Source: Pleurostoma richardsiae (Eukaryota; Ascomycota; Sordariomycetes; Calosphaeriales; Pleurostomataceae). From it: a DNA stretch of 64,000 bases. Shown in pieces: positions 20,418 through 32,645 of the stretch (position 1 is its first letter; every line of letters starts with the position of its first letter). The translations under genes and the position numbers were made by a program. The DNA lies in assembly GCA_030052745.1 (NCBI GenBank), contig JANBVO010000002.1, positions 992,001 through 1,056,000 on the forward strand, in the 5' to 3' direction. The notes beneath the pieces were generated by a model that was given only the letters and a program-made list of their open reading frames with translations, did no database searches and was not told the origin of the DNA.

Positions 20418-23400
20418 ATGCAAGGGTTGGCATGGCACTGCGTATGCGTCCTCTCAGCCGTTGGGCATGCTGTTGCCATACCGCATGCTTTGCGATATGC
20501 AAACAACGCCTCGATGCTTGTCAACCTGATGTCGAGACAAGATGACACGTTTGACGAGACAGATCTCACGTTCATTGCCAACCTTGCGGCCATCGGAGAC
20601 TCATATTCGGCTGGTATCGGTGCCGGTGATAGGCTTGGGAACATTCTGCAAGCAGCAGACCCACAGAGTGGTATATCAATCTGTTGTCGCTCTATTCACT
20701 GGTCGCTGAGGCTTACCACGAATCTTCTAGACTGGGCTTGTAGTCGCTACGACCATTCTTACCCCTATCTCGTCTACAGTGATCCTAGATTCGGAGATGG
20801 GTATCCAAACTTCCAGTTCCTGTCTTGTTCCGGCGCTGTCACGGAAGACGTTCTCAACACGCAAATCCCGACACTGAATTCCAACCAGGATGCCATTATG
20901 CTCTCTATCGGTAAGTAGCGGACATTTCTGTAAATACCTCGTATTCAAAGTCCCCACAGTGTTGGCTGATGTGTCTTAGGTGGCAACGACATTGAGCTGG
21001 TCAATATTTTGAACCAGTGTATCTTCCAGTGGGCCGTTTTCAACTGGGAACAGGTCACTGTCGCAGAGATCGCGGCAGAATTCGACGCCAAATACGACTG
21101 GGCTTCTGACTATGACTTCGAGCCCTTAGGCTATGGGTGTGATGCTCAGCTCGCCCGTACTGCGAGTCTGCTCGCAAGCAGTGACTTTAGTAGCAAGCTT
21201 GATGCGGTCTTGAGCGCAGCAAAAGCTAAGCTCTCTGCTAGGTTAGTAGACACCGACTCCCCTCCCTGGTCGCTGAACGGGAGTTAATGTCCTAACAAAC
21301 TCTTGTATGCTAGCGGCAAGATCTATTGGACCGGGTATGAGCTCCCTCTCCTAGCCTTAGCCCTCGTCAGTCGCTTATGCCTATCGTAGATATGCCAAGT
21401 ACTTTGCCGAGGATCTATCGTCCAGCTGTGACGCGGTGACCTGGACGACGTGGATACATGTGAGTGCCGTACAATCCCAACGATGTCCCAAAGCGTATAA
21501 CTCAGCTGCTAATGTATTCTTCATCAAGAAAACGTACAATATCTGGCAAGAGCCCCAGTATCTCACCTCAGGGCATCGACAGACGATGAACAACCTCGTT
21601 GACCAAATCAACGCCCAGCTGGTTTGTTCCCGCATCGCCATGAGCCCTTGTAGATCTAGATCAATTCTTGACTGATTAATGCGCATAGGAAGCCGCCGCT
21701 AGCAGGGCAGGCTCGAATGTGATATTCGTCAATTATGATTCTTATGTTGGTTCTTTCGGTGGCCGGTATTGCGAAGCCGGCGTTGATGAGTCAACAGTTG
21801 ATAGCAACACGAGGTGCGTTCACATCCATAGCTAGGCTGCTTTTACTCAAGCTCATACGGCGACAGAACCGGCCTGATGTTCTACGAGCTCAATACGTGG
21901 GATCCTGCAGGCACTACCCCTTGGAAGCGCAGTAACGACGATCCCCTCAACGGAACGTTCGAAGGTGAACTTGGTGTCTTCGCAGAGATTACTACAACTG
22001 TGGACCCCGATGCCCAACTCACTAATCAAGAGACAAACTCGGTAATCACGGAAGTGGGCAACATGACCTTGGAAACGCTAGAATTCCAGGTCCCAAACTT
22101 ACTACCGGATGGGTGAGAGCAAGCCAGCGAGTTAATCTTCTCCAGATGGATGACAGGCTAACGTGGCGACAGCTATGGCCGCGTCTTTCACCCGCAAATC
22201 CTACTTCATGAGCTGATTGCAAATCTCATCACTTGGGAGATGATGAACGTCAAGGAAGTCAGCTATGGGTTGGAGGCACTTCCCCTACAACTGAGCATCG
22301 ACTCCTGTCCTATTACCAGCGCCCCCGTCCCAGACTTTTATGCGAGGATCTTGCCGCTGGGAGCCTCCATCGTCTGGGGAGTCGGTTCTACTACCGGAAA
22401 TGGGTCTGTAATCCTTGCGAGCAAAAACCAAGACTCTCTTCTGATATCGCTATAGCTTCCGCAAACCTCTCAGAGATGCCCTGAGACAGGCCGGCTGGAA
22501 GGTCAATATGGTTGGCTCCAAGAACAACGGCGACATGGTAGACAACGTGAGGCTCAAATGCACTTCCCATGATCCCTTTAGGGCGGTCGGCTGATTATGA
22601 TTCCAGAACGTCGAGGCCCACAGTGGCGACCGTATAGATCAAATCCATACGGCGTCGACATTATCTACTAAATATCAGCCAAACATCGTTCTCATCAATG
22701 GCGGCACCAATGACTGCCTCCAAGATTATGATATTGCCAATTTCGCGACTCGCTACAACTCTCTGCTTGACTCTCTTTTTGACGCAATTCCCAACCTCAC
22801 CATCATCGCGTCCATCGTCATTCCCGGCACTGCCAGCGGTATTGTCCAGAACCGAGACGCGGTCAATACACAGATTCGAAGCCTGGTGTCTGATCGACGG
22901 TACAACCAGCACCAGAAGATTGTCCTTGCGGATGTTGACGTTCCGGCCGGATTCTTCACTACCGACTACCTCATCTCCGACGGCATTCATCCTACTGACG
23001 AGGGTCACCGGCGATTGGCAGCCATTTACCTGGAAGCCATTGAGGAGGCGGACGCTGCAGGTTTTCTGTCAGCGCCTGCAGACACCGGTCTGAGTGATGA
23101 ACCCGGAGCGAAGGGCAGCAACACTTGCGAGAAGACCTACGGATCTGGTGAGTCCCACGGTCCGGTCAACACCCAGGCCGGTAGTGGGCTTGACGACGGT
23201 ATCTACGTTCACAGCAGCATCGGCCAGGGGGTAAAGTTCTCGATTTATGGAACTCCACCGTTCAACTACACATTCGCGCGAGTGGCCAAGGCGTTCGGTA
23301 ATCATGATATTGTCCTAATCAACGATGCCTCGGCCGACCTGGGTCGAGAGTACCGCGTGCATGCAAACACTGGCGGCGCATGGAGCACAGACCCCAACAT

Positions 23401-25315
23401 CTTCTATCTTCAAGACCAGTGTATCGCACGAGGTGTGCGCTGGGCCGACGTCAACGGTAAGCATATATTGGTTCTATATATTGTCACCCGAGGACCTAAA
23501 TGTGCTGATAATGGTGCCACGTATTAGCCGACGGGCTCGACGACATGGTCTGCATTTCCCCAAACGGCGATGCTCACGTGAGCATCAATCAAGGTAGCTT
23601 CAAGTTCTCTTATCTCGGTCTCTGGAAGGCAAACGAGGGCCCGATACAGGAGCGTATTCTCCTCGCGGACATTGATGGGGACGGTCGAGCAGACTACTGT
23701 ACCATTGCTGATAACGGCGACATCACCTGTTGGCGAAATGGAGGACAGGGTAAGTGTTGCGATTCTGGGTTCCTCAGCGTAGGGTTGATGTGACAAGAGA
23801 GCTGATCAGACTGCAACAGGGGATCTGCCTGAGTACTGGCAACCGCTAGGGGTCATCTTTACTGGGAAGGGATTCGGGGATGTGCATGGTGTTCGTTTCT
23901 TCGATCTGAACGGTGATGTAAGTCTTACCTTTCCTTGGTCTGAACCTTTGGAGGCGCCTCTAGTCCCAGACGTGGTAGTCATGGCCGTGGCTTAATAAGC
24001 AATAATTAATGGACTTGCTGTTAATCAACCTCATCTACAGGGCCGAGATGACTGGATGTGGGTAGACAATACTGGAAGGACGTGGACTTACACCAACAAT
24101 CGTGCATGTACTAAAGGCACCCTAGAGCCGCTATGGCGCGCAGGGACGAATGGCGCCGGTGATGCTTACACTCATACTGGTATGGGTCAGGATGTCGGAA
24201 GAGGTGCTATCCACTTTGCCAAAGTCTATGGGGTGCCAGAAGCGTTTTCCCTTGGTGGGCGCGCCGACTACGTGTGGGTCGAAGATGCAGGACCGTGGGA
24301 AGATGATAAGACCTTGGATGTCTTCCACTTCCATGTCTGGCAAAACGAAGGAAGCGGAGCGACAAAGTTGAAAGGTTCGTCTCCCCCTTCAGTCCTCGTT
24401 TCCCATCTTTACTAACGTGACATATGCGTAGCTGATGGCGATCATTACTGCAACATGCTGGGCCGTGCCAACGGAGCTATGGACTATGTTTGGATCCACT
24501 CAACGGGTTACATGATTCTTTATGAAAGCCTGGGTGGAACCTTTCCATCCGCGCCGCCATATTGGGGTCCCAACTACCAAATCTGGTCTGCAAGCGACGA
24601 GTACGGGTTTGACATCGACCGGCGCGATTTGCACCTCGCCGACTGGGACGGTGACGGGTTGTGCGACATCATATACGTGAAACCTGACACTGGCGAGATG
24701 GATGTGTGGTTGAATCAGTACAAGAAGGGCGGGGACATAACCAAGTGGACTCGCCTGACCAACGCCGGCCCTACCGGTAGCGTAACGCCGTGCCCTGAGA
24801 AACGCGGTGTGGGCATTTACGACCTCGCTGTCCGCTTTGCCGACATTGATGGCAATGGAAGGGCAGATTATCTGTGCATTGAGAAGAACGGGCGTACATG
24901 GGGCTATCTCAACAACGACGACGGGTCTCTAACCTATATCTCCCAGTTCAAAAAGTCGGAAGACAAGGACAGAGCGAACCTCAGGTGGGTCGACGTGAAT
25001 GGGGATGGCAGGGACGACATGCTCTGGGTTGACAAGTTCATTGGTGATGCTACCGTGTTCTACAACATGGGACCCATCCCGGCCAGTGGCAGCGCCTACA
25101 CGTGGAACAACGAAGGCCCCGCGTACGAGGGCGCTGGGCAAGGGTCTTGCTTACACTGGCCTGATCTTGATGGAGATGGGCGGGCCGACATGTCTCTTGT
25201 TGACTCTGTGGCCAACACTGCACAGACATGGTTCAACCTGTGCCCCGGCGAGGGCACCTCTGATAACGGCGACGATCCTGACACGCTCACTTCAACGCCA
25301 CTGCCAGTACCTTAG
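20418..25315 (+). CDS. Secreted tandem SGNH hydrolase with FG-GAP/VCBS-like repeats
   Basis: Fifteen exons; introns at 20671-20730, 20911-20979, 21242-21313, 21335-21389, 21460-21528, 21622-21688, 21814-21866, 22113-22172, 22404-22455, 22547-22606, 23457-23527, 23750-23819, 23918-24040 and 24375-24431. Total 1319 aa. After a signal peptide (MQGLAWHCVCVLSAVGHAVA), the first SGNH domain shows AIGDSYSAG (Ser62), the GGNDIE block, and an FHP motif. A second SGNH domain begins near residue 470 with ILPLGASIVWG, then INGGTNDC and SDGIHPTDEGH holding the Asp-His pair. From about residue 690 there are repeated D-x-D-G-D/N-G-x-A-D units (DIDGDGRADY, DVNGDGRDDM, DLDGDGRADM) typical of calcium-binding FG-GAP/VCBS beta-propeller blades. 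SGNH enzymes cleave esters or acetyl groups; here an extracellular esterase acting on polysaccharide or lipid is inferred. The reading frame is intact throughout. Confidence 0.88.
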
Positions 25316-25844
25316 GCCATCTAATACTCTAAGTCTTTAGATCTATGAGGTTTACGAATACTCGTTTCATCATGTCACAGTTCTTAAGTTTCTGCCAAAG
25401 TAGTTTGCAACAGTCTATCGATGGTAAGCTTCAAGCCACCAGCAAAGTACTCGCCAACGCCATGTCGTACTTGTAGGCTTATCCCAGGGTGCATGTGCCG
25501 CCCCGGCACACAATCGCTGCAGGCTCCTCGATCTTATCAAGGCTGAGCTCTCAAGTTGTCACTGGCTTCTATATCCTTAGCTATAATTCGTGTATGCATA
25601 TGCCGCGTACTCGCTCTCTCTAGGAGCTCACGGCTAAAATCTCCACCGGGTTCGGCATAGCCAACTCCGTAACGAGAGGGCCGTGATTAAAGCCGGGAAA
25701 ATGGGCCCCAAGTCAAGGAGGCGACGGGTCATGAAGCCCCTCCTTTTTATATTTCTTGCACGGGGCCTACAAATGGAAAGGGGATGTCTGGTGCCACAAT
25801 AGTCAGCTAGATTCCTAGCGATATCTGCGCTGCGATCCGGAGTC
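25316..25844. other. Intergenic, no gene seen
   Basis: About 530 bases between two secreted-protein genes. A TTTTTATATTTC stretch about 100 bases before 25845 may serve as a TATA-like element. Confidence 0.4.
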
Positions 25845-26651
25845 ATGTTCGCTCCCGGACTTTTTGCGTGTTATCTGGTGGGCCTGGCCTCGCAGGCCAC
25901 CGCAGCATGCACCCGGCAGACGCTCCAGGACGCCACGGCAGGATACCTCGCCGCACTGTCCGCCGGAAAGCCGACTTTTTCGGCCCTGACGGAGGGAACG
26001 GTGGCGTACCAGGAGAACGACGTGGCCATGGATATCTCGAAGGGCGTTCTGTCCCAGGGCATCAAGATAAACTTCAACCGCAGCATCTACGACACGACCC
26101 AGTGCGCCTCCTACACGGAGGTGGTGTCGACCATTGGCAAGCACCCCTACGTGATCGGGACGCGCGTGGCCCTTGCCGCCGACGGCAAGGTCACCAAGAT
26201 CGAGTCGGTCGTCTGCGATGACGGCGACTGGCTCTTCAACGTGGCCGGGTCACTCAAGGAGAACCAGCGGGAGGCCTGGGACCCCATCCCAGAGGCGAAG
26301 CGGGACACGCGTGACACGATCAAGGCCGCCGGCGACGCCTACCTAGACGCGTGGGGCGACTCGAGCGTCCAGCCACCATTCGGACCGCAGTGCGGTCGGC
26401 TCGAGGGCGGCTCCTATATTAGTGGTAGCTGCAAGCTGAACTTCCCGCCGCCGTTCAATGTCACAAACAGAAGGTACAATATCGACGAGGAGCTGGGGGC
26501 CATCGACATCTTCCACAACTTCCCATTCATCGACAAGGCTGTGCCGAGGGACCCGGGAACGCAGACTAATAACTTGCTCAGGGTCGAGACTGGCAAGATT
26601 CATTATATCCATGAGAACACTGTCTGTTCGAAGAAAAGCTGTGCAGCTTAG
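25845..26651 (+). CDS. Secreted DUF8021-type protein
   Basis: Uninterrupted frame of 268 aa from the ATG at 25845. A clear signal peptide (MFAPGLFACYLVGLASQATA) precedes the mature start at ACTRQ. The mature protein has a paired, NTF2/SnoaL-like feel: an N-terminal helix (QDATAGYLAALSAG), YQEN, TTQCASYTEV, then CDDGDWLF, followed by a second helix (AAGDAYLDAWG). The end is also typical of the fungal DUF8021 family: PQCGRLEGG, CKLNFPPPF, FPFIDKAVPRDPGTQ. Paired cysteines suggest disulphides. No catalytic motif is recognised. Family function is largely unknown; some members are effector or enzyme-like. Codon use is GC-rich compared with the next gene. Confidence 0.78.
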   Translation: MFAPGLFACYLVGLASQATAACTRQTLQDATAGYLAALSAGKPTFSALTEGTVAYQENDVAMDISKGVLSQGIKINFNRSIYDTTQCASYTEVVSTIGKHPYVIGTRVALAADGKVTKIESVVCDDGDWLFNVAGSLKENQREAWDPIPEAKRDTRDTIKAAGDAYLDAWGDSSVQPPFGPQCGRLEGGSYISGSCKLNFPPPFNVTNRRYNIDEELGAIDIFHNFPFIDKAVPRDPGTQTNNLLRVETGKIHYIHENTVCSKKSCAA

Positions 26652-26842
26652 TTATCTATTAGTTTACTTTCTTCATCGGACAGCTCTCTCAAACGACGCG
26701 TAATACTCGTATGTCCTGTCGATCTGATGCAAATCGTCTTTCTGAAAACCGGCTCATCTGCAGTTTTTTTTTGTTGAAACGGCTGCACTTGGGAACTATA
26801 CGTCATGAATCTTGATGTGACACATATGCCTTCGATCATCAA

Positions 26843-27531
26843 TTGATTCGATTTGTCGCGGCAATACTGTGGGCAAATCTAGCCACTGTGAGCACGCAGA
26901 ATGTGACAGATGGGCCTGCTGGCACATTGTCAGGGAACAGTTCTTATGTCTACAGGACTCTTCAGCACCCCGGGGAGAATGTCCCTGGCCATGGCGGGGA
27001 ATTTCGCAAGATCGACTCGACCAACTTTCCGATAAGCAAGACTATAGCTGCCACCTTTGTGCGGCTTCAGCCAGGAGGCCTGAGAGAACTGCATTGGCAT
27101 CCAAATGTGAGGCTCTTGTTCTCGACCACTGCGGAAGGGATCTAATGTGCTGTTTGTCACGTAGGCAGAGGAGTGGCTATACTTTCACCAAGGCACGGTG
27201 CGAGCAACAGTCTTCATCGGCAACTCAGCAGCCTGGACTTTCGACTTCTCCGCGGGGGACACAGCGGCCTTTCTGGATAACTCGGGGTCCGTATCAGTGT
27301 CTAATCTCTTTGATCAACAATTCTAACCTAAGCCTTAGTCACTATATCGAGAATACGTCCGACACTGATGAGCTCGTTTACATTGAGATATACAACTCCG
27401 AGCGCGTGGCCGACATCTCCCTGACCCAATGGCTGGCACTGACACCGGCAGATCTCGTCGCGCAGACGCTGAAGGTACCAATCAGCTTCGTTGAGCAGCT
27501 GAAGAAAGATAAGCAGGTAATAGTACAGTAG
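26843..27531 (+). CDS. Secreted single-cupin, oxalate-decarboxylase-like; no ATG start
   Basis: Three exons (26843-27106, 27165-27286, 27339-27531) give 192 codons. It resembles the C-terminal cupin of fungal oxalate decarboxylases: GGEFRKIDSTNFPISKTIAA, then LHWHPNAEEW with the metal-binding His-X-His-X4-Glu across intron 1, and GHYIENT with the fourth ligand across intron 2, then QWLALTPADLV. Normal enzymes are bicupins of about 400-480 aa, so one cupin is missing. The frame opens with TTG ATT CGA TTT GTC and a hydrophobic, signal-peptide-like stretch, but there is no in-frame ATG before an upstream stop. Either ATG has changed to TTG, a hidden 5' exon exists, or a non-ATG start is used. 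The second intron donor (GTCCGT) is also weak. Probably a decaying or diverging copy. Confidence 0.6.
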
Positions 27532-27733
27532 CATCCTAACCAGTGATTACTGTTGTACCTGCCATAAGGTTAGAGGGCTATGCCCAGTGAAGGCTTGCTT
27601 CACGTTGTGTGGTGAGAGACGGAAATGATATCCGAGATTCGCGTTATATAACGATATGATACACGCTGGGTAAATTGTTTAGTAATACATTACATCCGAC
27701 GAGTTACGCATCAACAACCCGATATGTCCGCCT

Positions 27734-28458
27734 CTAGTGACAAGCCTTCCCGTATCTCCGTAGGCGGAGATAGTTGTACGGCAGCGGCGCGATGAAGCCA
27801 GCTGTCATTGAGATGAGGGCCGCCGTCCAGAATATCGGGCTATCCATTGCCACGGAGCCTCCTGTTAGATAGTAGTCAACGGCGTTCTCTGCCAACTCCA
27901 TGGTCAACATGGATATCAAGCTCATGCCCACTGCCGTCTTCGCCGCAACAGGCCATGACAGTCGATCACGTCCAAGCCTGAGAAGGACCGTCTCAAGGGT
28001 CATTGACGATGCTAGACCACTTGCCACTGGAAGTCATGAGTTAGCGATTGTTTCTTCTGAAGAGAACTGAAGTTGAAGGTTGCGAGTCACGTACTTGATA
28101 TCGCCATGATAGCACCCATTCCAACATCAGGATAATGGGTCTGAAGAAACCACATCGCAGCAAAATCACCCAGGGTGCATCCCACTAAACAGCGGAATGT
28201 GTTCACGGACGCTCGTTTCCATGAGGACGCGGATTTCCAGAACCCGACGGTGGTCGGAGATAAGGTGCGAGGCGGTGTCTGACTGTTCGGTGTCTGGCGC
28301 TTGCAACACGTCTGGGGCCGAGTTGATGACGAGTACAGCTGGAGAGGGACGATTCTTCGTGGGCTTAAAAGACCATGACCGAGGTAGGAGGGCCTGTAGA
28401 GAACACAGAGGCAGCTGGATGGCCCTCGAGGACGCTTGATTTGGATCAAGCGATTCAT
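27734..28458 (-). CDS. Mitochondrial DUF4396 membrane protein
   Basis: Two exons (28095-28458, 27734-28026; 68-nt intron) give 218 aa. The first ATG at 28458 is chosen. The N-terminus (MNRLIQIKRPRGPSS, later RRIVPLQLYSSST) is rich in Arg and Ser without acidic residues, like a mitochondrial presequence. The body has SSWKRASVNTFRCLVGCTLG then DFAAMWFLQ, and MLTMELAENAVDYYLTGG, which match the DUF4396 fold of fungal and bacterial membrane proteins. Hydrophobic segments fit three to four transmembrane helices. Function of the family is not well known; a link to metal handling is sometimes proposed. Mitochondrial location is inferred from the presequence. Confidence 0.75.
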
Positions 28459-30814
28459 GGCACAGAGCGCAGCTCTATCCCCAGATTTTTGACGGTGAGG
28501 GCAATAGGAGAGACGGGTCAATGTTGAAAGTTCCGGGTGTGAAGAGATTTCAAATGTGAAGAGCCAAAGGAAGTGAGTTGAAAAAAAGTCGGCACCTCGA
28601 AATCAGGATGTTCATGCTAGCGACCCGAAACCCGCAGAAAGAGCGCAACTCGAGCATCAACAGTCATTAACATCATATACCCTTTAGCTGCATCTGCTTC
28701 CGCTTACAGTCAGCTCCGCAATTTATGCATTTATCCGGATCTGAGCCTCCACGTCAAGGAGCAGCCAGGAACTGAATGGGATTTACTGGTAGATATCCAG
28801 ATAGGGGGCGACAATTATTTAGATAGTTTGCCGACATTTCCATGCGCTTGTATCGCCATTGACAGCCGAGACTCCCTACCGCCCATCCTACCCCACCAAG
28901 CAAACTTGCTGGCCGCTGACCAGTCGGAGTTTCTACATCGGGAAGTTCCTCCAAGATGCTCGTGCTAATCCTACGAGATCTCGTCTCGTAAAGGATGCGG
29001 GGCCCCAAATGCAGGAGCGGCTAATGAACGCAGCTATTTATGGCTGTGAATACTCGTTTTCAACCTTGGAACTGTAGGCGGTCCGTAACAGCTTTGATGG
29101 TTGAGTATCCAGACTCTCCAGCCCTACGATCTTGGCAGCTTCTCTCCTTTCCCGATCGGGCGAGGCGGGCGCCGTCTCCGGTCGGCAGCCGGAACCGCTT
29201 CCGAGCAAATCGGGTCCGCACCGACCCACGTACCCGCTGCTCAATCCAGTCCGCACGGCGGATCCATCCGTTTGCTTTCCCGGCCGAGTGCTCGTTCACA
29301 CCTTTCTCATCGTGTTTGGGGGTAATCTTCTGAGCCTCCCTCTCTGCCTCCAGGTGACGTAGACGCATGAAGACGAGGGGAGTTCATCGCGGGTTTCTAT
29401 CCACCCGCATCTTCTCTCCACAAACACCTGGTTCGATGCAAATAATGGCACCTCTGGAAGCGAGCGACCTTGACTTCCGCAAAGAGCCCCATGGAGTACA
29501 TGTGTTGCCTACCATATCCTTCGCATTGTTACTACGCTCTCCTGTATACGTGTCTCCGTACCGCCACTAAGTCTGATTGTTCACCTCTCAATCAACTCCC
29601 TCAAGTTCATCGGCATAATCAACACCGACGAGTATGTCGGGGAAGTCAGAGATCTTGTCCTCCGAGTCCGTCTCGCCTTTCGCCTTTTGTGGCCAACGGA
29701 TCGGTCTCATCGCCGTTCCCGATTCACTCAAACTTGGGCCTGCAGACTGCTTGTGTTGTTGTTCAGCTTGAAAATCCACCGCGGTTCGGCCGCGGCGGAG
29801 AATATCTCGCAACAATTCTAAGCGCCACACTGCAGTGGATCTTCCGGCCAAGAGAGACGAGACATAACAAACAGAGGCTGGCGGATGCATTATTGCCGAA
29901 TTGAGAGTCCAGGTAACGAAATGAAGCCCATGGGAACTGAAAAGAAAAGATAAACAAGCATAGAGGAAGAATATGGCATTATGCACCTTGCTATCCATTC
30001 CTGGACATCAACATTCCAACGGATCGCGAGATTACGAACCTCAACCGCTATCACAGAGCCAGGATCTGGCCGAGGAACTCCCAAAAACTTGGACCCTGCA
30101 ATGGACCTTCCTCGGCAGACGCCATGATGGCCACGGATCCTCCTCGTTCTCTTTCGGCGTCTCTATGGAGCTGTTGACCGATAGTCCCGGCCCTTCGTAA
30201 ACGGCGTCATCTCGGCCGGCCTGCCCTGCGAACCCCCACTACGACCCCCACTAGCAGTCCCTGTGTTCGGCTCTTCTCTGCATTAGCGGTCCCGCCGCCA
30301 GCACCACCCACCCAGTCCCTGCTGCTAAGGCTTAAAGCGTCCGAGCTGTGACAGAGCAGGCCAGCCCCTGTTGTGCGCAACCGGAAGGCTCCTAGCGTTG
30401 GGCAGACCTGCCCGTGCACAAATCACTGCCCGAATAGGTCAAAGATGATCATGGATAAATGTCTTGCTTTCATCATTTCTATTTCATGTCTTGAGCTCTG
30501 CAGTCTAATGCTGTTGCGCTGTCTATATGAGTTTCATGCATGTCGAAAATAACAGTGCAGTGTGCTCCGTTTTGTACGCCAGTGTTCGCCGTTCCCGCTA
30601 TGATGATCAAGGTGACATGATGACGACGACCAAACCAATACCCAGAAACTGTAGCAACAATGAGGTCTTTTCTTTGTACACTGGGAACAACAGATCACCC
30701 CGTAGGAGGGTAGGAGTGACGGGTCTTTCCCGGTTCTGCTGGGGCAGTTCCACTCAACTAGTGGCAGCCCAAGTCTTGCTATTCCATTCCTCGCTCCGCT
30801 CTCAGGACCCCTGT
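28459..30814. other. 2.35 kb intergenic region, no gene recognised
   Basis: Both strands of 29060-29370 are open by chance in a GC-rich stretch, and a 136-codon minus-strand frame lies at 29588-29998, but neither resembles a known family and neither shows convincing splice context. No repeat or terminal inverted repeat was noticed. Confidence 0.4.
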
Positions 30815-32645
30815 CTAAGGCAGCTGTGAGTTGGACGGGCCCGCATCCTCGTTCTTGACGCCCGCGCTCTCAAGCTGGTCCGTCCCTGCTGCGCCGGCGT
30901 TCTCCTTCTTGGCAAACGCACGGGCGCCGGGCGCCAGGTGCAGGTGGTCGGTGTTGACTGGGTCGTCGAGCGGCGTCCAGCTGGCGCTCTTCCAGGGGAC
31001 AACGCCGAGAACATACATGGTGTCAACCTCCTCGAGGGAGCGACCCTGAGACTCGATGACGAAGAAGAAGGTGATAACAGCGCCGACGAAGCAGCACGCG
31101 GCGAAGACATAGCCGTAGCGGTAGTTGATGGCACCGGTGATGAAGGGGGTGAAGAAGGAGATGAGGAAGTTCCACAGCCAGTTGCTCGCCGTGCAGAGCG
31201 CCATGCAGCGCGCGCGGTAGCGGGAGGGGAACATCTCGCCGACGATGGCCCAGACAAGGGGTCCCCACTGTGGGTATTGTTAGTATCAAAGTACCTTGCA
31301 GCCATCGTGAGATGGGTCAAGAATAGGGGGAGCTTACAGTAGTGGCAAAGCCAAAGATGAACAGGCAGGCGAAGGCAATCATGGCACCGCCGGCACCGCT
31401 GTTTGTCCGCGCGTTGGGGTCGTTGGGGTTGTCATCGGGATACAGGACGAAGGAACCCAGAGACGCGAAGATCATGAAGCAGGCAAACATCCAGAAGCCC
31501 GCAACGATGAGGCAAATGCGGCGGCCGAAACGCGATCCAATCCACAGACCGACAATGGTAGAACCGAAGTTAACGGCGCCGAGAATCATGGAGGTGATGT
31601 AGGAGTTTGAAATACCAACGGCGTTGAAGATCTGAGTGCCGTAGTAGAAGAAGAAGTTGGCGCCAGTAAGCTGCTGCAGAGCCTGGAGAGCGATACCCAG
31701 CAGTGTTCGACGCAGCATAGCCGGACCGGTGAAGATCTCGTACCACTTCTGCTCGCCGCCGGCGTTCTCAGCCTCCAGCTTGGTGCGGATCTCAGTCAGC
31801 TCGTGCTGGACCTCGACGTGGTCGACGGGGACCTTGGACACCAGGGCAAGGGTCTGAGCAGCCTCGGTCTCGTTGCCACGGCGGAAGTCCCAGCGGGGAG
31901 ACTCGCGCATGAACAGCATGCCGATAGCCATAATGGTCGGGGCGATGAAGCCGCAGCCCATGGTGATCCGCCACTGGGCTGGGCCATTGATGACCTCGGT
32001 GCCGTAGTTGATGCAGTAAGCGGTGAAGATGCCGAGAGTGATGAACAGCTGGTAAGCGCTGACGAGAACGCTACGGGCCTTACGGGGAGCGGTCTCGCTC
32101 TGGTACATCGGCGTCAGGACAGAGAGGGCACCAATACCGAAGCCGGCGATGAGACGGCCGATAGGGACCTGGTACCATTTGTCCGTCGCAGTGATCTGGA
32201 CAATGTTTCCGACGATGTAGATGATGTTCCATGCTGCAATGCAGTACTTGCGGCCAAACTTGTCGGCAAAGGGGGCGCTGATGAGTGAGCCGACCAAGCA
32301 TCCAGCGCACAGCAAGGCCACCATGCATCCGGTCCGGACCTTGTCGAGTGTCAAGGCGCCGGTATTATCGTAGGAGTTGCCGAATCGGGCGCGGAAGTCA
32401 GTCATCTGCGTGTAGCCGCTGATGGCACCTCCCTCGTAGCCGAAGATGAAGCCACCCATAGAGACGAGCAGGCCCATGATAATGACCCGCAGGTTAACCA
32501 CCCGGACGGGTTCGTTGCTCCCGCCACCCTGTTTCTCGAAGTCCGGCGGCGTGGACATGCCGCTCGCGACATTAGGGGCCGCCTCGCGGTCGGTGTCTGA
32601 CAGCTCACCGGCCATCACACCACTAGGCTGCTGTGTCGTCGCCAT
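30815..32645 (-). CDS. MFS sugar (hexose-type) transporter, with one-base frame offset
   Basis: Two exons: 31338-32645 and 30815-31268, separated by a good GT-AG intron (69 nt). About 587 residues. The ATG at 32645 is used. Twelve hydrophobic segments are expected. Sugar-porter signatures include FIFGYEGGAISG in helix 1, ADKFGRK in loop 2-3, GRLIAGFGIG in helix 4, RESPRWDF, and LQQLTGANFFFYYG in helix 7. Exon 2 holds VWAIVGEMFPSRYRARCM and SNWLWNF. Joining exon 1 (ends ATT, phase 0) to exon 2 gives WGPP then nonsense; the family-like WGPLVW needs one base fewer within the five-G run at 31258-31262. The total, 1762 nt, is one over a multiple of three. This could be a sequencing or assembly error or a real disabling indel. 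Probable plasma-membrane glucose or hexose importer. Confidence 0.8.

Noticed and set aside
29060-29370. Overlapping open frames on both strands
   Set aside because: Chance openness in a GC-rich segment with no resemblance or splice support.
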